The notes: generated by a model not told the origin, from the letters alone. A stretch of DNA of 64,000 bases from Sinorhizobium fredii NGR234 (GCF_000018545.1 NC_012587.1:2108001-2172000); one strand, 5' to 3'; shown: positions 43,433 through 58,571, counted from the first letter of the stretch. Made by a program: numbers and translations.

Positions 43433-44149
43433 TCAGGCCCCCTTTTCGATGGCAGGCATGTCACCTGGTTCCCGTTCCTGCGGCAGGCAGGCGGCAAGCA
43501 GGACGCCGGCGAGCGCGCCGATGCTGACATGCCAGGGCGAACCGACGAAGTGCATTGCCGCCACCGAGGCAACCGCGCTGGCGGCCACAACCGGCAGGAA
43601 GCGGTCACGCTTGCGAAAGCCGAGCACCAGGCCGAGGAAATAGATCGGCAAGAGCACATCGAGGCCGATCGCCTTCGGATCGCCGATCAGCTGCCCGAAG
43701 ACTGCGCCGGTCGCCGTGTTGACGAGCCAGGGGAAATAGATGACCAGGCCGAAGCCGAGATACCAGGAAAAGCTGACCGGAAGCCCGCGCTCGGCCCGCC
43801 TTTCGCTCTCCGCATATTGCGGATCGATCAGCAGGAAGAAGGCGAAGAACTTCTGGACCAGCGTGAAGTGACGGATGTGTTTGGCGATCGAGGCCGAATA
43901 GAGCACGTGGCGGAAGTTGACGGCGAAAACCGAGAGCACCACCAGCCAGGGCTGGACATTGTTGCCGAACAGCTCGATGCCGACCATCTGGCTTGCACCG
44001 GCATAGACCGCGGCGCTCATGAACACCGCATCGGCGATGCTAAAGCCGTTGTCGACGGCCAGCGCCCCGAACAAAGCGCCGAACGGCGACGCCGCCACCA
44101 TGATCGGGAAGCCACCGCGCATGCCCTGGCGGAACTCGTCTCTGTTCAT
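43433..44149 (-). CDS. azlC: Branched-chain amino acid exporter large subunit, AzlC family
   Basis: A 238-residue membrane protein with about six to eight helices and the AzlC signatures FPIMVAASPFGALFGALAVD, SAAVYAGASQMVGIELFGNN and NFRHVLYSASIAKH. It forms the exporter with AzlD, whose gene follows by 3 bp. An Lrp-type regulator is often adjacent in other bacteria; none is here. Confidence 0.9.
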   Translation of the reverse strand: MNRDEFRQGMRGGFPIMVAASPFGALFGALAVDNGFSIADAVFMSAAVYAGASQMVGIELFGNNVQPWLVVLSVFAVNFRHVLYSASIAKHIRHFTLVQKFFAFFLLIDPQYAESERRAERGLPVSFSWYLGFGLVIYFPWLVNTATGAVFGQLIGDPKAIGLDVLLPIYFLGLVLGFRKRDRFLPVVAASAVASVAAMHFVGSPWHVSIGALAGVLLAACLPQEREPGDMPAIEKGA

Positions 44150-44321
44150 GGGTTTCCTCCCGTCGGCACTCGACGCGCGACCGACGCATCCGAAAGCGCT
44201 TGTGCGGGACAGATAGGCCCTACCGGAGGCAGGAACAATTCAATTGCACTGATGCACAGATTGAATTTTCTGATGGCTGAACGAGAGGCCGCGGCTAGAC
44301 ATCGGCCGCCGCGGCGGCACC

Positions 44322-45143
44322 TTAGCGCTTTACCTGGAACGTATGCTCGATCCCGGGGAAAGTGCGGGCCTTGACCTCGTTGGCGTAATCTTCCACCGCC
44401 TTCGAGATCGCCGGGGCGAGCTCGGCGAAGTGCTTGACGAAGCGCGGCTTGAAATCGTTGAAAATGCCGAGCATGTCGTCGGAGACGAGGATCTGGCCGT
44501 CGCAGGCGGGCGATGCGCCGATACCGATGGTCGGGCAACGCAGCGTTGCGGTGATCTCGCGGGCGACCGGCTCGACCGTGCCTTCGACGACGATTGCAAA
44601 GGCGCCGGCGTCGTCGATCGCCTTGGCGTCGCGGCGGATCTTCGCCACTTCCTTCTCGTTGCGCCCGACGGACCGATAGCCGCCGGTGGTGTTGACCAGT
44701 TGCGGCATCAGGCCGACATGGCCTAGCACCGGAATGCCGCGGCTGACGAGGAAATCAACCGTCTCGGCCATTTCTGCCCCGCCCTCGAGCTTGACCGCGC
44801 TGCAGCCGGTTTCCTTCAGAATGCGCGCCGCACTGCGGAAGGCCTGTTCCTTCGATTCCTGATAGGAGCCGAAGGGAAGGTCGATGACGATGCAGGAGCG
44901 CTCGGAGCCGCGCATCACCGCCTGGCCATGGGCGATCATCATGTCGAGCGTGACGCCGACCGTCGTGTCGAGGCCGTAGAGCACCATGCCGAGCGAATCG
45001 CCGACGAGTAGGAAATCCACATGCGGGTCGAGCAGCCGCGCGATCGGCGTCGTATAGGCCGTGAGGCTGACGATCGGCCGCTCGCCCTTCAGGGCTTCGA
45101 TACTGGCGGGGCTCAGCCGCCGCTTCGTGGTCTGGACGCTCAT
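44322..45143 (-). CDS. panB: 3-methyl-2-oxobutanoate hydroxymethyltransferase
   Basis: A 273-residue TIM-barrel enzyme that adds a formaldehyde unit from methylene-tetrahydrofolate to ketoisovalerate, giving ketopantoate for pantothenate and CoA. Metal and substrate signatures: [43 protein letters not shown] and the catalytic Glu region [14 protein letters not shown]. It starts 2 bp after panC, one operon. The last strand ends [12 protein letters not shown] then a short tail. Confidence 0.95.
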   Translation of the reverse strand: MSVQTTKRRLSPASIEALKGERPIVSLTAYTTPIARLLDPHVDFLLVGDSLGMVLYGLDTTVGVTLDMMIAHGQAVMRGSERSCIVIDLPFGSYQESKEQAFRSAARILKETGCSAVKLEGGAEMAETVDFLVSRGIPVLGHVGLMPQLVNTTGGYRSVGRNEKEVAKIRRDAKAIDDAGAFAIVVEGTVEPVAREITATLRCPTIGIGASPACDGQILVSDDMLGIFNDFKPRFVKHFAELAPAISKAVEDYANEVKARTFPGIEHTFQVKR

Positions 45144-45145
45144 TC

Positions 45146-46021
45146 TCAGGCAACCTTTGCAAAACGGGCGGATTTCGGAGCGATGACGCGATTGTCGAGC
45201 AGCTTCGTGGTGCCGAAGCGGACGAAGAGCAGGAGCAGCACCGGCTTCTCGCCGATCTCGCTGACCGGCTCGAGCGTCAGCGGGTCACGCAAGGCCACCA
45301 CCTCGGGTCGCGCCAAGGGCTCGTTCGACAGGAACTCGGTGACGCCTTTTTCGACAGCCGCCGCGTCGGTGACGCCGCTTCCGATCAACCGCTCGGCCTC
45401 GTCCAGCCCCTTCGGCACGATCGCCGCCGCGCGGCGCTCGTCCGCCGTCAGATAGACATTGCGCGACGAACAGGCGAGCCCGTCGGCTTCCCGAACAGTC
45501 GGCACGCCGACAACGGTGACCGGCTGGGCGAGGTCCTCCACCATGCGGCGGATGATCTGCAGTTGCTGGAAATCCTTCTCGCCGAAATAGGCGCGATCCG
45601 GCTGGACGATGTTGAAGAGCTTGGTGACGACGGTCGCAACACCGGCGAAATGCCCGGGCCGAACCGAGCCCTCGAGCTCGGAGCCGAGCTTCGGCAGGTC
45701 GACGACGGCCTCCATCGGTTGCGGATACATGTCCGCAACGCCCGGCGCGAAAAGAAAATCGACGCCGCCTTCGGTCAGCATCTTTTCGTCGCGAGCAAGA
45801 TCGCGAGGATATTTGGCGAGGTCCTCGTTGGGGCCGAACTGCAGCGGATTGACGAAGATACTGGCGACGACCACGTCATTCTCGCCGCGCGCGCGGCGCA
45901 CCAGTTCCATGTGGCCGACATGAAGATAGCCCATCGTGGGCACCAGGCCGATCGTTCTGCCGGCGCGCCGGTGCTCGGCAAGAGCTGCGCGCAACTCGGC
46001 GATGCTGGCTATGGTCTTCAT
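45146..46021 (-). CDS. panC: Pantoate-beta-alanine ligase
   Basis: A 291-residue ligase that joins pantoate and beta-alanine using ATP. Motifs: [20 protein letters not shown] (the HxGH nucleotide site), [59 protein letters not shown] and [12 protein letters not shown] 46021 has GGAG 1-4 nt upstream plus GGAGGG further out; 30 codons upstream in frame are not conserved. First gene of panCB. Confidence 0.95.
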
Positions 46022-46305
46022 CTCCGGACCCTCCAATCCGCCGGGGCGGCAAGTCGCACCCCGCTCGCTGATATGGCGTGTTGCCAGTTCCGCGAAAAGG
46101 CAATTGCACAAATTTTGGCTGCAAAGCTCTATCTTGTGCGGCGCAAAAACACAAATGGAAATGGGGCGAGGAGGATCGCCGGGCCTCGGCTGATCGGGCC
46201 CTTGAAAGCCGCAAACGTGGCTCCAGATAATTTCTCTCCCACCTGTCGGCAGAGGCCACCTGCCTTCGTCCTTGGCTCATCAATGATCTACACGAGGAGC
46301 ACCCT

Positions 46306-46710
46306 ATGCGCATGATTTTCGTCAACCTGCCCGTCAAGGACCTGAAAGCTTCCCGAGCCTTCTTCTCCTCCCTCGGCTTCACCTTCAACGAACAGTTTTC
46401 CGACGACACCGCCGCCTGCATGGTCATTGACGACAATATCTTTGCCATGCTGCTGACCGAGCCGAAATTCCGCAGCTTTATCATCGGCGAGATCAGCGAT
46501 ACGGCGAGGTCCACGGAAGTCATCACCGCCCTTTCTGCGGGAAGCCGCGCCGAATGCGACGAAATGTTCGACAAGGCGATCGCCGCCGGCGGCAAGCCGT
46601 GGAAGCCGGCCATCGACTACGGCTCGATGTACGGCGTGAGCTTCCAGGATCCCGACGGCCATGTCTGGGAGTTGATGTGGATGGACATGTCGGCGCAACA
46701 AGAGGGTTGA
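46306..46710 (+). CDS. VOC family (glyoxalase/bleomycin-resistance-like) protein
   Basis: A 134-residue protein of two beta-alpha-beta-beta-beta repeats: MRMIFVNLPVKDLKASRAFF, then FQDPDGHVWELMWMDM at the end, where the metal-ligand Glu is placed. The subgroup resembles predicted lactoylglutathione lyases of unknown substrate. The first metal site is not the classic His, so activity is uncertain. Standalone gene; the palindrome at 46782 follows 72 bp after its stop. Confidence 0.82.
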   Translation: MRMIFVNLPVKDLKASRAFFSSLGFTFNEQFSDDTAACMVIDDNIFAMLLTEPKFRSFIIGEISDTARSTEVITALSAGSRAECDEMFDKAIAAGGKPWKPAIDYGSMYGVSFQDPDGHVWELMWMDMSAQQEG

Positions 46711-46781
46711 TTGACCGACGCCCCCGGGACTTGCTCTCCCACGTTGCTGCTGTTGTCTGCCGCTTAGGTTTCCCTTATCCG

Positions 46782-46822
46782 GTCGTCCTCGGGCTTGACC
46801 CAGGGTCAAGCCCGAGGATGAC
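46782..46822. repeat. Dispersed palindrome (GTCATCCTCGGGCTTGACCC type)
   Basis: Two 20-base arms meeting around one base, with a single mismatch (GTCGTCC against GTCATCC). It lies between the convergent VOC gene and ligA and could stop transcription from both sides. Sequences of this kind are widely scattered in alphaproteobacterial genomes. Confidence 0.7.
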
Positions 46823-46944
46823 GGAGAATGAGTGCTCGCCGCATCTCTGTTTGGACGAGCCGTTGCAACAGCGGCCGCCTCCGCCCTTAACCCGGGTTGG
46901 TGCGATGGCTGAGACCTTGGAAAACCTCAAGCGTCTTCCTGTCG

Positions 46945-50936
<3,992 letters not shown>

Positions 50937-50972
50937 CCGGTGTCATATCTTCGGTTGGAAGCGCCGAGGCTG

Positions 50973-51839
50973 TCAGGCGCCGATGAGTTTCTTGCCCGCG
51001 CGCGCGATCCAGGACGTGCCGCTTTCGCGCGGCTCGAGACCGCCCGACTGCAGCAGCTTGTAGGAATCGGCGTACCACTGGCTGTCCGGATAGTTATGCC
51101 CGAGAACCGCTGCCGCCGTCTGTGCCTCCGCCGTCACGCCCATGGAGAAATAGGCCTCGACCAGACGCGCCAGCGCTTCCTCGACCTGGTTGGTGTTCGG
51201 ATACTGCTCGACGACGACGCGGAAACGAGAAATGGCGGCAAGATATTCCTTGCGCTCGAGGTAATAGCGCCCGACCTGCATCTCCTTGCCGGCGAGTTGG
51301 TCGCGCGCGAAGCGGATCTTCGACTGCGCGTCGTCGACATATTCGGAGTCGGGATATTTATCGACGACCACCTGCATCGCCTCGATCGCCCTCTGGGCCG
51401 GCTTCTGGTCCTGCGTCACCGACGGGATCTGCTTCGTATAAGCGAGGCCCTGGATATATTGCGCATAGGCCGCGTCTTCCGACTGCGGATAGAGGTTCAG
51501 ATAACGATTTGTGGAGTTGATGGCGTCCTGGTACTGGCCGTTGCGATAGGCGACGAAGGCGTTCATCACCAGTGCCTTGCGGGCATATTCGGAGAACGGA
51601 TGCTGCCGGTCGATCGCGTCGAACTTGCGTCCGGCTTCCGTCGTCTTGCCGGCATTCAGGTTGGCGAGGCCCTGGTTATAAAGCACTTCCGGCGGATCGG
51701 TTTCCGCGGTGAGCTTGGTGATATCGATATCCGGGTCGTTCTGGCAGGCGGTGATCAGGCTGCTGCCGGCGATGGCCGCAAGAACGACGGCGACGACGCG
51801 CGCTGATTTTCTCATATCAACAGAAACTGCAAGAACCAT
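50973..51839 (-). CDS. bamD: Outer-membrane assembly lipoprotein BamD
   Basis: A lipoprotein of about 288 residues, part of the BAM complex that folds outer-membrane beta-barrels. The signal peptide ends in the lipobox LITAC (Cys acylated, following [10 protein letters not shown]). The mature part is five TPR-like repeats ([80 protein letters not shown]). Starts at GTG 51857, ATG 51839 and ATG 51815 are all in frame; 51839 has a GGGAA site and is used. Its name in older rhizobial annotation is comL. Confidence 0.93.
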   Translation of the reverse strand: MVLAVSVDMRKSARVVAVVLAAIAGSSLITACQNDPDIDITKLTAETDPPEVLYNQGLANLNAGKTTEAGRKFDAIDRQHPFSEYARKALVMNAFVAYRNGQYQDAINSTNRYLNLYPQSEDAAYAQYIQGLAYTKQIPSVTQDQKPAQRAIEAMQVVVDKYPDSEYVDDAQSKIRFARDQLAGKEMQVGRYYLERKEYLAAISRFRVVVEQYPNTNQVEEALARLVEAYFSMGVTAEAQTAAAVLGHNYPDSQWYADSYKLLQSGGLEPRESGTSWIARAGKKLIGA

Positions 51840-51857
51840 CGGATATTCCCGTTTCAC

Positions 51858-51959
51858 CTACAGCGCCGCGCGTCTTACAAGATGCGCAATGGTCGCCGTA
51901 GCACTTTGAATTGCTGCATGTCACCTTAGATCGAGGTCGATTTAAGGTGACATGCAGTA
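51858..51959 (-). repeat. Repeat family B, copy 4 (inverted)
   Basis: Minus-strand reading opens TACTGCATGTCACCTTAAAT and closes GGCGCTGTAG, matching copies 1-3. It sits just upstream of bamD and is in opposite orientation to copy 3. The rest of 51840-52162 holds only the lpxC terminator and no gene. Confidence 0.85.
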
Positions 51960-52111
51960 CCGCCAGACTTGCGCGTTTTAGAGCAAGTTGCCTCAAGATC
52001 GCAATGTCATGATCGGCAATTCATGCAAATTTGTGACGTTCTGGCGGCTTTCCGCGGGTTGTGCACCCTTTTCCACCCGCAATTCGCCGCGTCTTACTCC
52101 ACCCCGCCATG

Positions 52112-52136
52112 AAAAACGCCGGCCTTTCGGCCGGCG
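52112..52136 (-). terminator. Terminator of lpxC
   Basis: Minus strand: CGCCGGCC, GAAA, GGCCGGCG followed by TTTTTC, 26 bp after the lpxC stop. Confidence 0.85.
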
Positions 52137-52162
52137 ACTGGAGAGAAGTGAGCTGTCTTTGC

Positions 52163-53116
52163 TTATGCCGACCAGGGCGCAAAGCCCGGAGCGGCGACCG
52201 CGACCAGTTCGCGCGAGCGCGTGCGCTGGCGCTGGGATGCGGTTTCGACCACCTCATAGGCGGTCGGGTCGCTCAACAGCGCCTTGAGGGCATTGGCGTT
52301 CATCTTGTGGCCGCCGCGATAGGAGCGATAGCAGCCGAGGAACGGTGCGCCTGCGAGCGAAAGGTCACCCACGGCGTCGAGCGTCTTGTGACGGACGAAC
52401 TCGTCCGCATAACGAAGACCTTCGATATTGACGACCGTGTCGTCGTCCGAGATCACCACGGAGTTTTCGAGCGAGGAGCCAAGCGCAAAGCCCGCCGCCC
52501 ACAGCCGCTCGACGTCGCGCATGAAGCCGAAGGTCCGCGCCCGCGACAGTTCCCGTTTGAAGACGGCCGGCGTCATGTCGCCCTTCCAGGCCTGACGGCC
52601 GATCAGCGGGCAATCGAAATCGATCTCGACTTCGAAGCGCATGCCGTCATAGGGCGTGAATTCAGACCAGGAAGCGCCCGATTCGATCCGAACCGGCTTG
52701 AGAATGCGGATGTAGCGGCGCTTCACGGCCAGCGCCTGAATCCCCGCCTGCTCGATGGCGTCGATGAAAGGCTCGGAACTGCCATCCATGATGGGCATTT
52801 CCGCGCCATGCACTTCGATCAACAGATTGTCGAGGCCAAGCGCATAGATCGCCGCCATGACGTGCTCGATGGTGGCGATCGATGTTGCCGGCGAGAGTCC
52901 GAGGACGGTGCAAAGATCGGTGTTGCCGACCTGGGACGAAACGGCCCTGAACTCGCTCACCCGTCCGCCGGCGAGAACCCGCTGAAAGACGATGCCGGCA
53001 TCCGCCTCGGCTGGATGGAAGGTAATCTCTACCTCGGCGCCGGAATGGACGCCAATTCCTTTGAGGGTTATCGGGCTTGCAATCGTCGTCTGAAACCCGA
53101 GCAATTCGATTCCCAT
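52163..53116 (-). CDS. lpxC: UDP-3-O-acyl-N-acetylglucosamine deacetylase
   Basis: A 317-residue zinc deacetylase that commits to lipid A synthesis. The zinc and catalytic residues are in TIEHVMAAIYAL (His), and HKTLDAVGDLSLAGAPFLGC (His, Asp), with the final His in YRGGHKMN. The N-terminal domain starts LLGFQTTIASPITLKGIGVH. ATG 53116 (MGIELLGFQ) fits the family start better than the TTG at 53134. It has its own terminator and is separated from ftsZ by about 300 bp. Confidence 0.95.
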   Translation of the reverse strand: MGIELLGFQTTIASPITLKGIGVHSGAEVEITFHPAEADAGIVFQRVLAGGRVSEFRAVSSQVGNTDLCTVLGLSPATSIATIEHVMAAIYALGLDNLLIEVHGAEMPIMDGSSEPFIDAIEQAGIQALAVKRRYIRILKPVRIESGASWSEFTPYDGMRFEVEIDFDCPLIGRQAWKGDMTPAVFKRELSRARTFGFMRDVERLWAAGFALGSSLENSVVISDDDTVVNIEGLRYADEFVRHKTLDAVGDLSLAGAPFLGCYRSYRGGHKMNANALKALLSDPTAYEVVETASQRQRTRSRELVAVAAPGFAPWSA

Positions 53117-53437
53117 TCTCTTCGTCACTTTCAATCAAATACGGCCGAAGCCAAACTCTTGCGGGGACACGGCGATTGTCAACACAGACCTGCCAGTCGT
53201 GACCGCCGGCTGTCGGCCGAAGCCACGTTCGAACTGACAGCGATGAATCGCATGCGTCCCCTATCCGATGCTGAAAATAAGAGTTCGGAGGCACCATTCC
53301 AAATCACTGTTCGTTTCGCTTTGTTACGCAATTCATATGCGCACAATCGAAATAGCAACCCATTGAAATAAAACAGCAATATGAAAATGCCCGGGCTATC
53401 GCCCGGGCACCGGCAAGGTAAAGGAACGGCTTGCGAA
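53117..53437. other. Intergenic region between lpxC and ftsZ
   Basis: About 320 bp with lpxC and ftsZ both on the minus strand. It holds the ftsZ terminator at 53388-53409 and, nearer lpxC, an AT-rich stretch (53330-53380) where the lpxC promoter must lie. I see no gene, repeat or RNA fold. Confidence 0.6.
53388..53409 (-). terminator. Terminator of ftsZ
   Basis: Minus strand: TGCCCGGGCGATAGCCCGGGCA then TTTTCATATT; an eight-base-pair GC stem with a T-rich tail, 29 bp after the ftsZ stop. Confidence 0.85.
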
Positions 53438-55198
53438 TCAGTTCGACTGACGGCGCAGGAACGCCGGAATTTCGAGCTGATCGTCCTCCTGCGAGCGCAT
53501 TTGCGGTGCGGCACGGCCCTGATCATCGAGCTGACCGCGACGCGGCGCGTAGAGGCTCGCCTCGGGCGAAAGCGGACGGCGCTGCTGGGAAGCGGCACTC
53601 GGCGCTGCCGAGGTCATGTCGGACGAGACGCTCTGGCTTTCCCGTTCGCGCAACCCAAGCGAGCTCGTGATGCGGTTGAGGAGACCCATCGGACCGCGCT
53701 CTTCCTGGAGCGCCGCCGAAGGCTGTGCGCGGTGGTCGATCTCGGCCTTCACGACGGGCGGAAAGTCCTCGACCTTCGGCATGCGCACCGGCTCGGCGTG
53801 CTGGCGAATGACCTGAGCAGGCTCCTGGCGAACCGGCTGCGGTTGGATCTGCGGCTGAACCTGAGCTTCCACCGGCCGCGGCATCGGCTGCGCCGGACGC
53901 GCTACGGCAACGGTTTCCACCGGAGCGGCGCCGGCAAAGAGCTTGCTCTGCGGGCGAAAGGCCTCTTCCTGCACCTGCGGCGCCGGCTGAATGACCTGGG
54001 CGCGGGTGGCGATATCGAGCTCGCGTTCCATTTCGGCTTCGCGGATAGCAAGGGCGATCTGATCGACCTGCTGGACCGGTTGCGGTGCGGCCTGCTGCAC
54101 CGGCTGCGGCTGGGGTGCCGGCTGCTGGATAGCGACAGGCTGTGGCTGGGCCGGAATGGCAGCGGACGGACGGACGATCGGCTTCGGCGCTACCGGACGA
54201 AAGTCGGCGGAGCGGCCGGATACCTCCGCGGCTCCACGGTCGATACCGGTTGCAACCACCGAAACCCGGATCAGGCCCTCGAGGTCTTCGTCGAAGGTCG
54301 CGCCAAGAATGATGTTGGCGTCCGGATCCACTTCCTCGCGGATGCGCGTTGCCGCCTCGTCCACCTCGAAGAGGGTGAGGTCGCGGCCGCCGGTGATCGA
54401 GATGAGCAGGCCTTGCGCGCCCTTCATCGAGGTTTCGTCGAGCAGCGGGTTGGCGATCGCCGCTTCAGCAGCCGCCATGGCACGGCCTTCACCGGACGCT
54501 TCACCGGTACCCATCATGGCGCGGCCCATCTCGCGCATCACCGAGCGGACGTCGGCGAAGTCGAGGTTGATGAGGCCTTCCTTGACCATGAGGTCGGTGA
54601 TGCAGGCGACGCCCGAATAGAGAACCTGGTCGGCCATGGCGAAGGCGTCCGCAAAGGTCGTCTTGTCGTTGGCGATCCGGAAGAGGTTCTGGTTCGGGAT
54701 GACGATCAGCGTATCGACCGACTTCTGCAGGTCGGCAATGCCCTGGTCGGCGATGCGCATGCGGCGCCCGCCTTCGAATTGGAAGGGCTTGGTGACGACG
54801 CCGACGGTCAGGATGCCCTTGTTACGGGCGGCCTGGGCGACGATGGGCGCAGCACCGGTGCCGGTGCCGCCGCCCATGCCGGCGGTGACGAAGCACATGT
54901 GCGTACCCTGCAGATGATCGATGATCTCATCGATGCATTCTTCGGCGGCCGCACGGCCGACTTCCGGCTGCGAGCCGGCGCCGAGGCCTTCGGTGACGGC
55001 AACACCCATCTGGATGATCCGTTCGGCCTTGGTCATAGTGAGCGCCTGCGCGTCCGTGTTGGCGACGACGAAATCGACGCCTTGCAGGCCCGCAGTGATC
55101 ATGTTGTTGACGGCGTTGCCGCCGCCGCCGCCGACGCCAAAGACCGTGATACGCGGCTTCAGCTCGGTAATGTCCGGCTTTTGCAAGTTGATGGCCAT
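53438..55198 (-). CDS. ftsZ: Cell division protein FtsZ
   Basis: A 586-residue tubulin-like GTPase that forms the division ring. Its GTP-binding loop is GGGTGTG at 109-115; the core ends about residue 320, then a long disordered Gln/Pro-rich linker (about 320-500). The C-terminal peptide [12 protein letters not shown] binds FtsA. At this length it corresponds to the FtsZ1 type of Sinorhizobium rather than the short FtsZ2. It follows ftsA by 98 bp, with a strong GGAACGGTAC region upstream of ATG, and has its own terminator. Confidence 0.97.
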   Translation of the reverse strand: MAINLQKPDITELKPRITVFGVGGGGGNAVNNMITAGLQGVDFVVANTDAQALTMTKAERIIQMGVAVTEGLGAGSQPEVGRAAAEECIDEIIDHLQGTHMCFVTAGMGGGTGTGAAPIVAQAARNKGILTVGVVTKPFQFEGGRRMRIADQGIADLQKSVDTLIVIPNQNLFRIANDKTTFADAFAMADQVLYSGVACITDLMVKEGLINLDFADVRSVMREMGRAMMGTGEASGEGRAMAAAEAAIANPLLDETSMKGAQGLLISITGGRDLTLFEVDEAATRIREEVDPDANIILGATFDEDLEGLIRVSVVATGIDRGAAEVSGRSADFRPVAPKPIVRPSAAIPAQPQPVAIQQPAPQPQPVQQAAPQPVQQVDQIALAIREAEMERELDIATRAQVIQPAPQVQEEAFRPQSKLFAGAAPVETVAVARPAQPMPRPVEAQVQPQIQPQPVRQEPAQVIRQHAEPVRMPKVEDFPPVVKAEIDHRAQPSAALQEERGPMGLLNRITSSLGLRERESQSVSSDMTSAAPSAASQQRRPLSPEASLYAPRRGQLDDQGRAAPQMRSQEDDQLEIPAFLRRQSN

Positions 55199-55296
55199 AG
55201 TACCGTTCCTTCTCTTTTTCTGGCCGCCTTGCCGAGCCGGCCAAATCCTTCAAACTCGAATACCCGTCTGCCCCGCGCCCAACGCGCCGGCGAAAC

Positions 55297-56628
55297 TCAG
55301 AAACTCTCTTTCAACCACTGGCCCATCCGGGCGATTCGGCTGTTGCCGCCGCCGAGAGCCGAGAACATGCCACCCTGGCTGGCATGGGTCTCGAGATCGG
55401 CGACCTGCGGATAGATCATCAGACCGACGGCCGTCGAGAATGCCGGACCCTTGGCGGCGGCCGGGAGGCCGGCAACGCCGAGCGGACGGCCGATGCGGAC
55501 ATTGCGCGCCAGGATCCGCCGCGCCGCTTCCGGCAGACCGGTCAACTGGCTGGCGCCGCCCGTCAGGACGATCCGCTTGCCGACGATCGGGCTGAAACCG
55601 GAGCGCTGGATACGGTCGCGGATGAGCTCCAGCGTTTCCTCGATTCGGGCCCGCACGATGCGCGAGACAAGCGCGCGCGGCACATGGGTCGGCTGGTCGC
55701 GGTCGTCCTCGCCGATCGGCGGAACGGAGACGATGTCGCGCTCGTCGGCGCTGTTCGGCAGCGCCGAGCCATGCACGACCTTCAGCCGCTCTGCATCCTC
55801 GATCCGGGTCGACAGTCCGCGCGCCAGGTCGGTCGTCACGTGATGGCCGCCGAGGCTGACGGCATCCGCATGGACAAGCTTGCCTTCGGCGAAGACCGAG
55901 ATGGTCGTCGTGCCGCCGCCCATGTCGATGGCCGCGCAGCCGAGCTCGACCTCGTCGTCGACGAGTGCGGCGAGACCGCTGGCATAGGGCGTGGCGACAA
56001 TGCCTTCGACCGAGAGATGGGCGCGATTGACGCAAAGCTCGAGGTTCTTCAGCGCCGCCCGTTCGACGGTCAGCACATGCATGTCGACCCCGAGCACGTC
56101 GCCGAACATCGCCAGCGGGTCGCGGATGCCGCGCTCTCCGTCGAGCGAGAAGCCGGTCGGCAGCGAATGGAGGATGGCGCGATCGGTCCTGAGCGACTGC
56201 TGGCCGGCGGCGGCGAGCACCTTCTTGAGGTCGTTCGCGTCGACTTCCTGGCCGCCGAGGTCGATCGTCGCGGTATAGACGTCGCTCTGCAGGCGGCCGG
56301 CCGAAACGTTGACGATGAGGCTGTCGATCGTCAGCCCTGCCATCCGCTCGGCTGCGTCGACGGCGAGCCTTACGACGCTTTCGGCGGCGTCCAGGTCGGC
56401 GATGACGCCGTTCTTCACACCGCGCGACTTCTGGTGGCCGATGCCGATGATCTCGATATTGTGGGTGCGGCCGGGCAGGATCTGGCTCTCGGCGCGCGGC
56501 GTCAGCCGGCCGATCATGCAGACGACCTTGGTCGAGCCGATGTCGAGCACCGAAACGACGTGCGACCGCTTCGAGGAAAGCGGCTTCAGACGCGGCAGGC
56601 CGAAACTGGCGGAACCGAACAGACTCAT
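55297..56628 (-). CDS. ftsA: Cell division protein FtsA
   Basis: A 443-residue actin-like protein that attaches FtsZ to the membrane. Visible are the phosphate-1 segment VLDIGSTKVVCMIGRL, the 1C domain, AIDMGGGTTTISVFAEGKLV (phosphate 2), RIVLTGGASQLTGLPEAARR and the C-terminal amphipathic helix GQWLKESF. Its start overlaps the ftsQ stop by 4 bp, so the two are translationally coupled. It lies 98 bp upstream of ftsZ. Confidence 0.97.
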   Translation of the reverse strand: MSLFGSASFGLPRLKPLSSKRSHVVSVLDIGSTKVVCMIGRLTPRAESQILPGRTHNIEIIGIGHQKSRGVKNGVIADLDAAESVVRLAVDAAERMAGLTIDSLIVNVSAGRLQSDVYTATIDLGGQEVDANDLKKVLAAAGQQSLRTDRAILHSLPTGFSLDGERGIRDPLAMFGDVLGVDMHVLTVERAALKNLELCVNRAHLSVEGIVATPYASGLAALVDDEVELGCAAIDMGGGTTTISVFAEGKLVHADAVSLGGHHVTTDLARGLSTRIEDAERLKVVHGSALPNSADERDIVSVPPIGEDDRDQPTHVPRALVSRIVRARIEETLELIRDRIQRSGFSPIVGKRIVLTGGASQLTGLPEAARRILARNVRIGRPLGVAGLPAAAKGPAFSTAVGLMIYPQVADLETHASQGGMFSALGGGNSRIARMGQWLKESF

Positions 56629-57575
56629 ATCCGCTTCTCCTGCGCCTTCAGCATCTTCTCCCTCGCCTTCAGCGCCACTTCCCGGCGCGCAACCGCTTCT
56701 GGTGTGAGCTGTACGGTGGTGCGGTCCTCAAGCCTCAGATCGACGGCAGCGATATCGCGCTCGAGAAGCTGATGACCCTCTTCCATCCCGGCGAGAACCT
56801 GCATCGCCCGGGCGATGTCCTTCTCCGGAAGTTTGACGACGACGCCGTTGTCGAGGCGCAGATCCCAGCGCCGGCCCGAGACACGGACGAAGGCCTTGAC
56901 GCGCGAGCGGAACTCCGGCCAGCGGGAAAACTCGTCGTAAAAGGCAGCCGCAGCGGTCTCGGCATCGCGGCCGACGAAGAGCGGCAACGCCGCGAACTTG
57001 TTGTCACGCAACGGGGCAATCACGCTGCCGCTGCGCTCGATAAGCGACAGGTCAGACCCGTGCTGCCAGATGCCGAAGGCCTGGCGCTCTTTCAGATTCA
57101 CTTCGATGGTCGCCGGGTAGACCTTGCGCACCGTCACGCTCTCCACCCACGGCAATTCACCGATCAGACGGCGCGCCTCAGCGATATCGAGCGCCACGAG
57201 CGAGGTCGTCCCGTCGAGACCGAGTTGCTGGAGAATGTCGATCTCGGAGGTCTGCTCGTTGCCGGAGACCCGGACGTCTTCGATGGCAAAGCCGGCAGCC
57301 GTCGTCGAAGCCTGCGCGAAGTTCTGCGTGTGACCTCCGAGCGACATGCCATAGACACCGGTCGCCAGAAGGAAAGCGGCGGCGGCGAGCGTGCCGGTAT
57401 GGGCGGGAAAGCGGACGCGGCCGGCACCGAGGCTGACCAGAAAGCGGACGCCCTTGCGCAGCGGCCGCGGCAAGACGAATGCCTCGTCACCCTCGGCGGC
57501 GACGCCGAGCGCAGGACGAACCCTTCTGCCCCTTCTGCCCCTCAACGCAAGCACGATGCGTCCTCCACCATCCAT
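56625..57575 (-). CDS. ftsQ: Cell division protein FtsQ
   Basis: A 316-residue bitopic divisome protein: basic cytoplasmic region (1-55), one transmembrane helix at about 60-76 ([20 protein letters not shown]), a POTRA domain ([20 protein letters not shown] to [19 protein letters not shown]), then a beta domain. It bridges FtsZ-side and periplasmic division proteins through FtsL and FtsB. The ATG overlaps the end of ddlB by 34 bp. Confidence 0.93.
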   Translation of the reverse strand: MDGGGRIVLALRGRRGRRVRPALGVAAEGDEAFVLPRPLRKGVRFLVSLGAGRVRFPAHTGTLAAAAFLLATGVYGMSLGGHTQNFAQASTTAAGFAIEDVRVSGNEQTSEIDILQQLGLDGTTSLVALDIAEARRLIGELPWVESVTVRKVYPATIEVNLKERQAFGIWQHGSDLSLIERSGSVIAPLRDNKFAALPLFVGRDAETAAAAFYDEFSRWPEFRSRVKAFVRVSGRRWDLRLDNGVVVKLPEKDIARAMQVLAGMEEGHQLLERDIAAVDLRLEDRTTVQLTPEAVARREVALKAREKMLKAQEKRI

Positions 57576-58462
57576 CTTAGAAACTCACCAAACTGAAGGC
57601 CCGCATGCTGCGCCATTTCGGGCACCAGGGAGGTCGGGGTCATGCCGGGCTGCGTATTGATCTCCAGCCAGATCAACTCGCCCTCGCCACGATCATCGAA
57701 ACGGAAGTCGGATCGACTGACGCCGCGGCAACCGATCGCCTGATGCGCCTTCACCGCCAATGATTGTATTTTTTGGTAAATATTTGGTGAAATCTGCGCC
57801 GGAATGACGTGCGCCGAACCACCTTTTACGTATTTGGAATCATAGTCGTAGAAGGCATGCCCCTGCGGGATGATCTCGGTGACGCCGAGCGCCACGTCAC
57901 CCATGACGCCACAGGTGAGTTCGCGGCCGGCAATGTAGCGCTCGACCATGACGCGGTCGCCGTAGCGCCATTCGCTGGAGGTAATGACCTGCGGCGGATG
58001 CGACTGGTCTTCCTTGACGATGACGACGCCGAAGCTCGATCCCTCGCGGACCGGCTTCACGACATAAGGCGGCTTCATCGGATGGGCATTGCCGAACTCG
58101 CGGCGATCCATGATCAACGCGTCGGCAACCGGGATGCCAGCCGCCTTGGCAACGTGCTTGGCCTGCGCCTTGTCCATCGCAAGCGCCGAGGCGAGCACGC
58201 CGGAATGGGTGTAGGGAATCTCCAAATATTCCAGAATGCCCTGGATCGTCCCGTCCTCGCCGAACGGCCCGTGCAGGGCGTTGAAGACAATATCCGGACG
58301 CAAATCGGCGAGCACGGCAGCCACATCCCGGCCGACATCGACCCGGCTGACGCGATAGCCCTCGGCCTCCAAGGCATCCGCGCAAGCTGCCCCGGAAGAC
58401 AGGCTCACCGGCCGCTCCGAGGAAAATCCGCCCATCAGGACAGCAACATGCTTGCCGCTCAT
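57542..58462 (-). CDS. ddlB: D-alanine-D-alanine ligase
   Basis: A 306-residue ATP-grasp ligase making D-Ala-D-Ala for peptidoglycan. Motifs: [20 protein letters not shown] (N-terminal), [36 protein letters not shown] and [20 protein letters not shown] (metal and substrate site). It has its own promoter region upstream, with a CtrA-like box at 58572-58597, since murB ends in a terminator. First gene of the ddlB-ftsQ-ftsA-(ftsZ) unit. Confidence 0.95.
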   Translation of the reverse strand: MSGKHVAVLMGGFSSERPVSLSSGAACADALEAEGYRVSRVDVGRDVAAVLADLRPDIVFNALHGPFGEDGTIQGILEYLEIPYTHSGVLASALAMDKAQAKHVAKAAGIPVADALIMDRREFGNAHPMKPPYVVKPVREGSSFGVVIVKEDQSHPPQVITSSEWRYGDRVMVERYIAGRELTCGVMGDVALGVTEIIPQGHAFYDYDSKYVKGGSAHVIPAQISPNIYQKIQSLAVKAHQAIGCRGVSRSDFRFDDRGEGELIWLEINTQPGMTPTSLVPEMAQHAGLQFGEFLRWMVEDASCLR

Positions 58463-58571
58463 TCAGACCCCCAAACAGTACGCCACTATCGCAAAGCTTG
58501 CTTGCGTCTGGCTGTTTCCGACAGCCCGAGTCGCGAGATCTCCGCGTAGGGCCACTACAACGACAATATGG

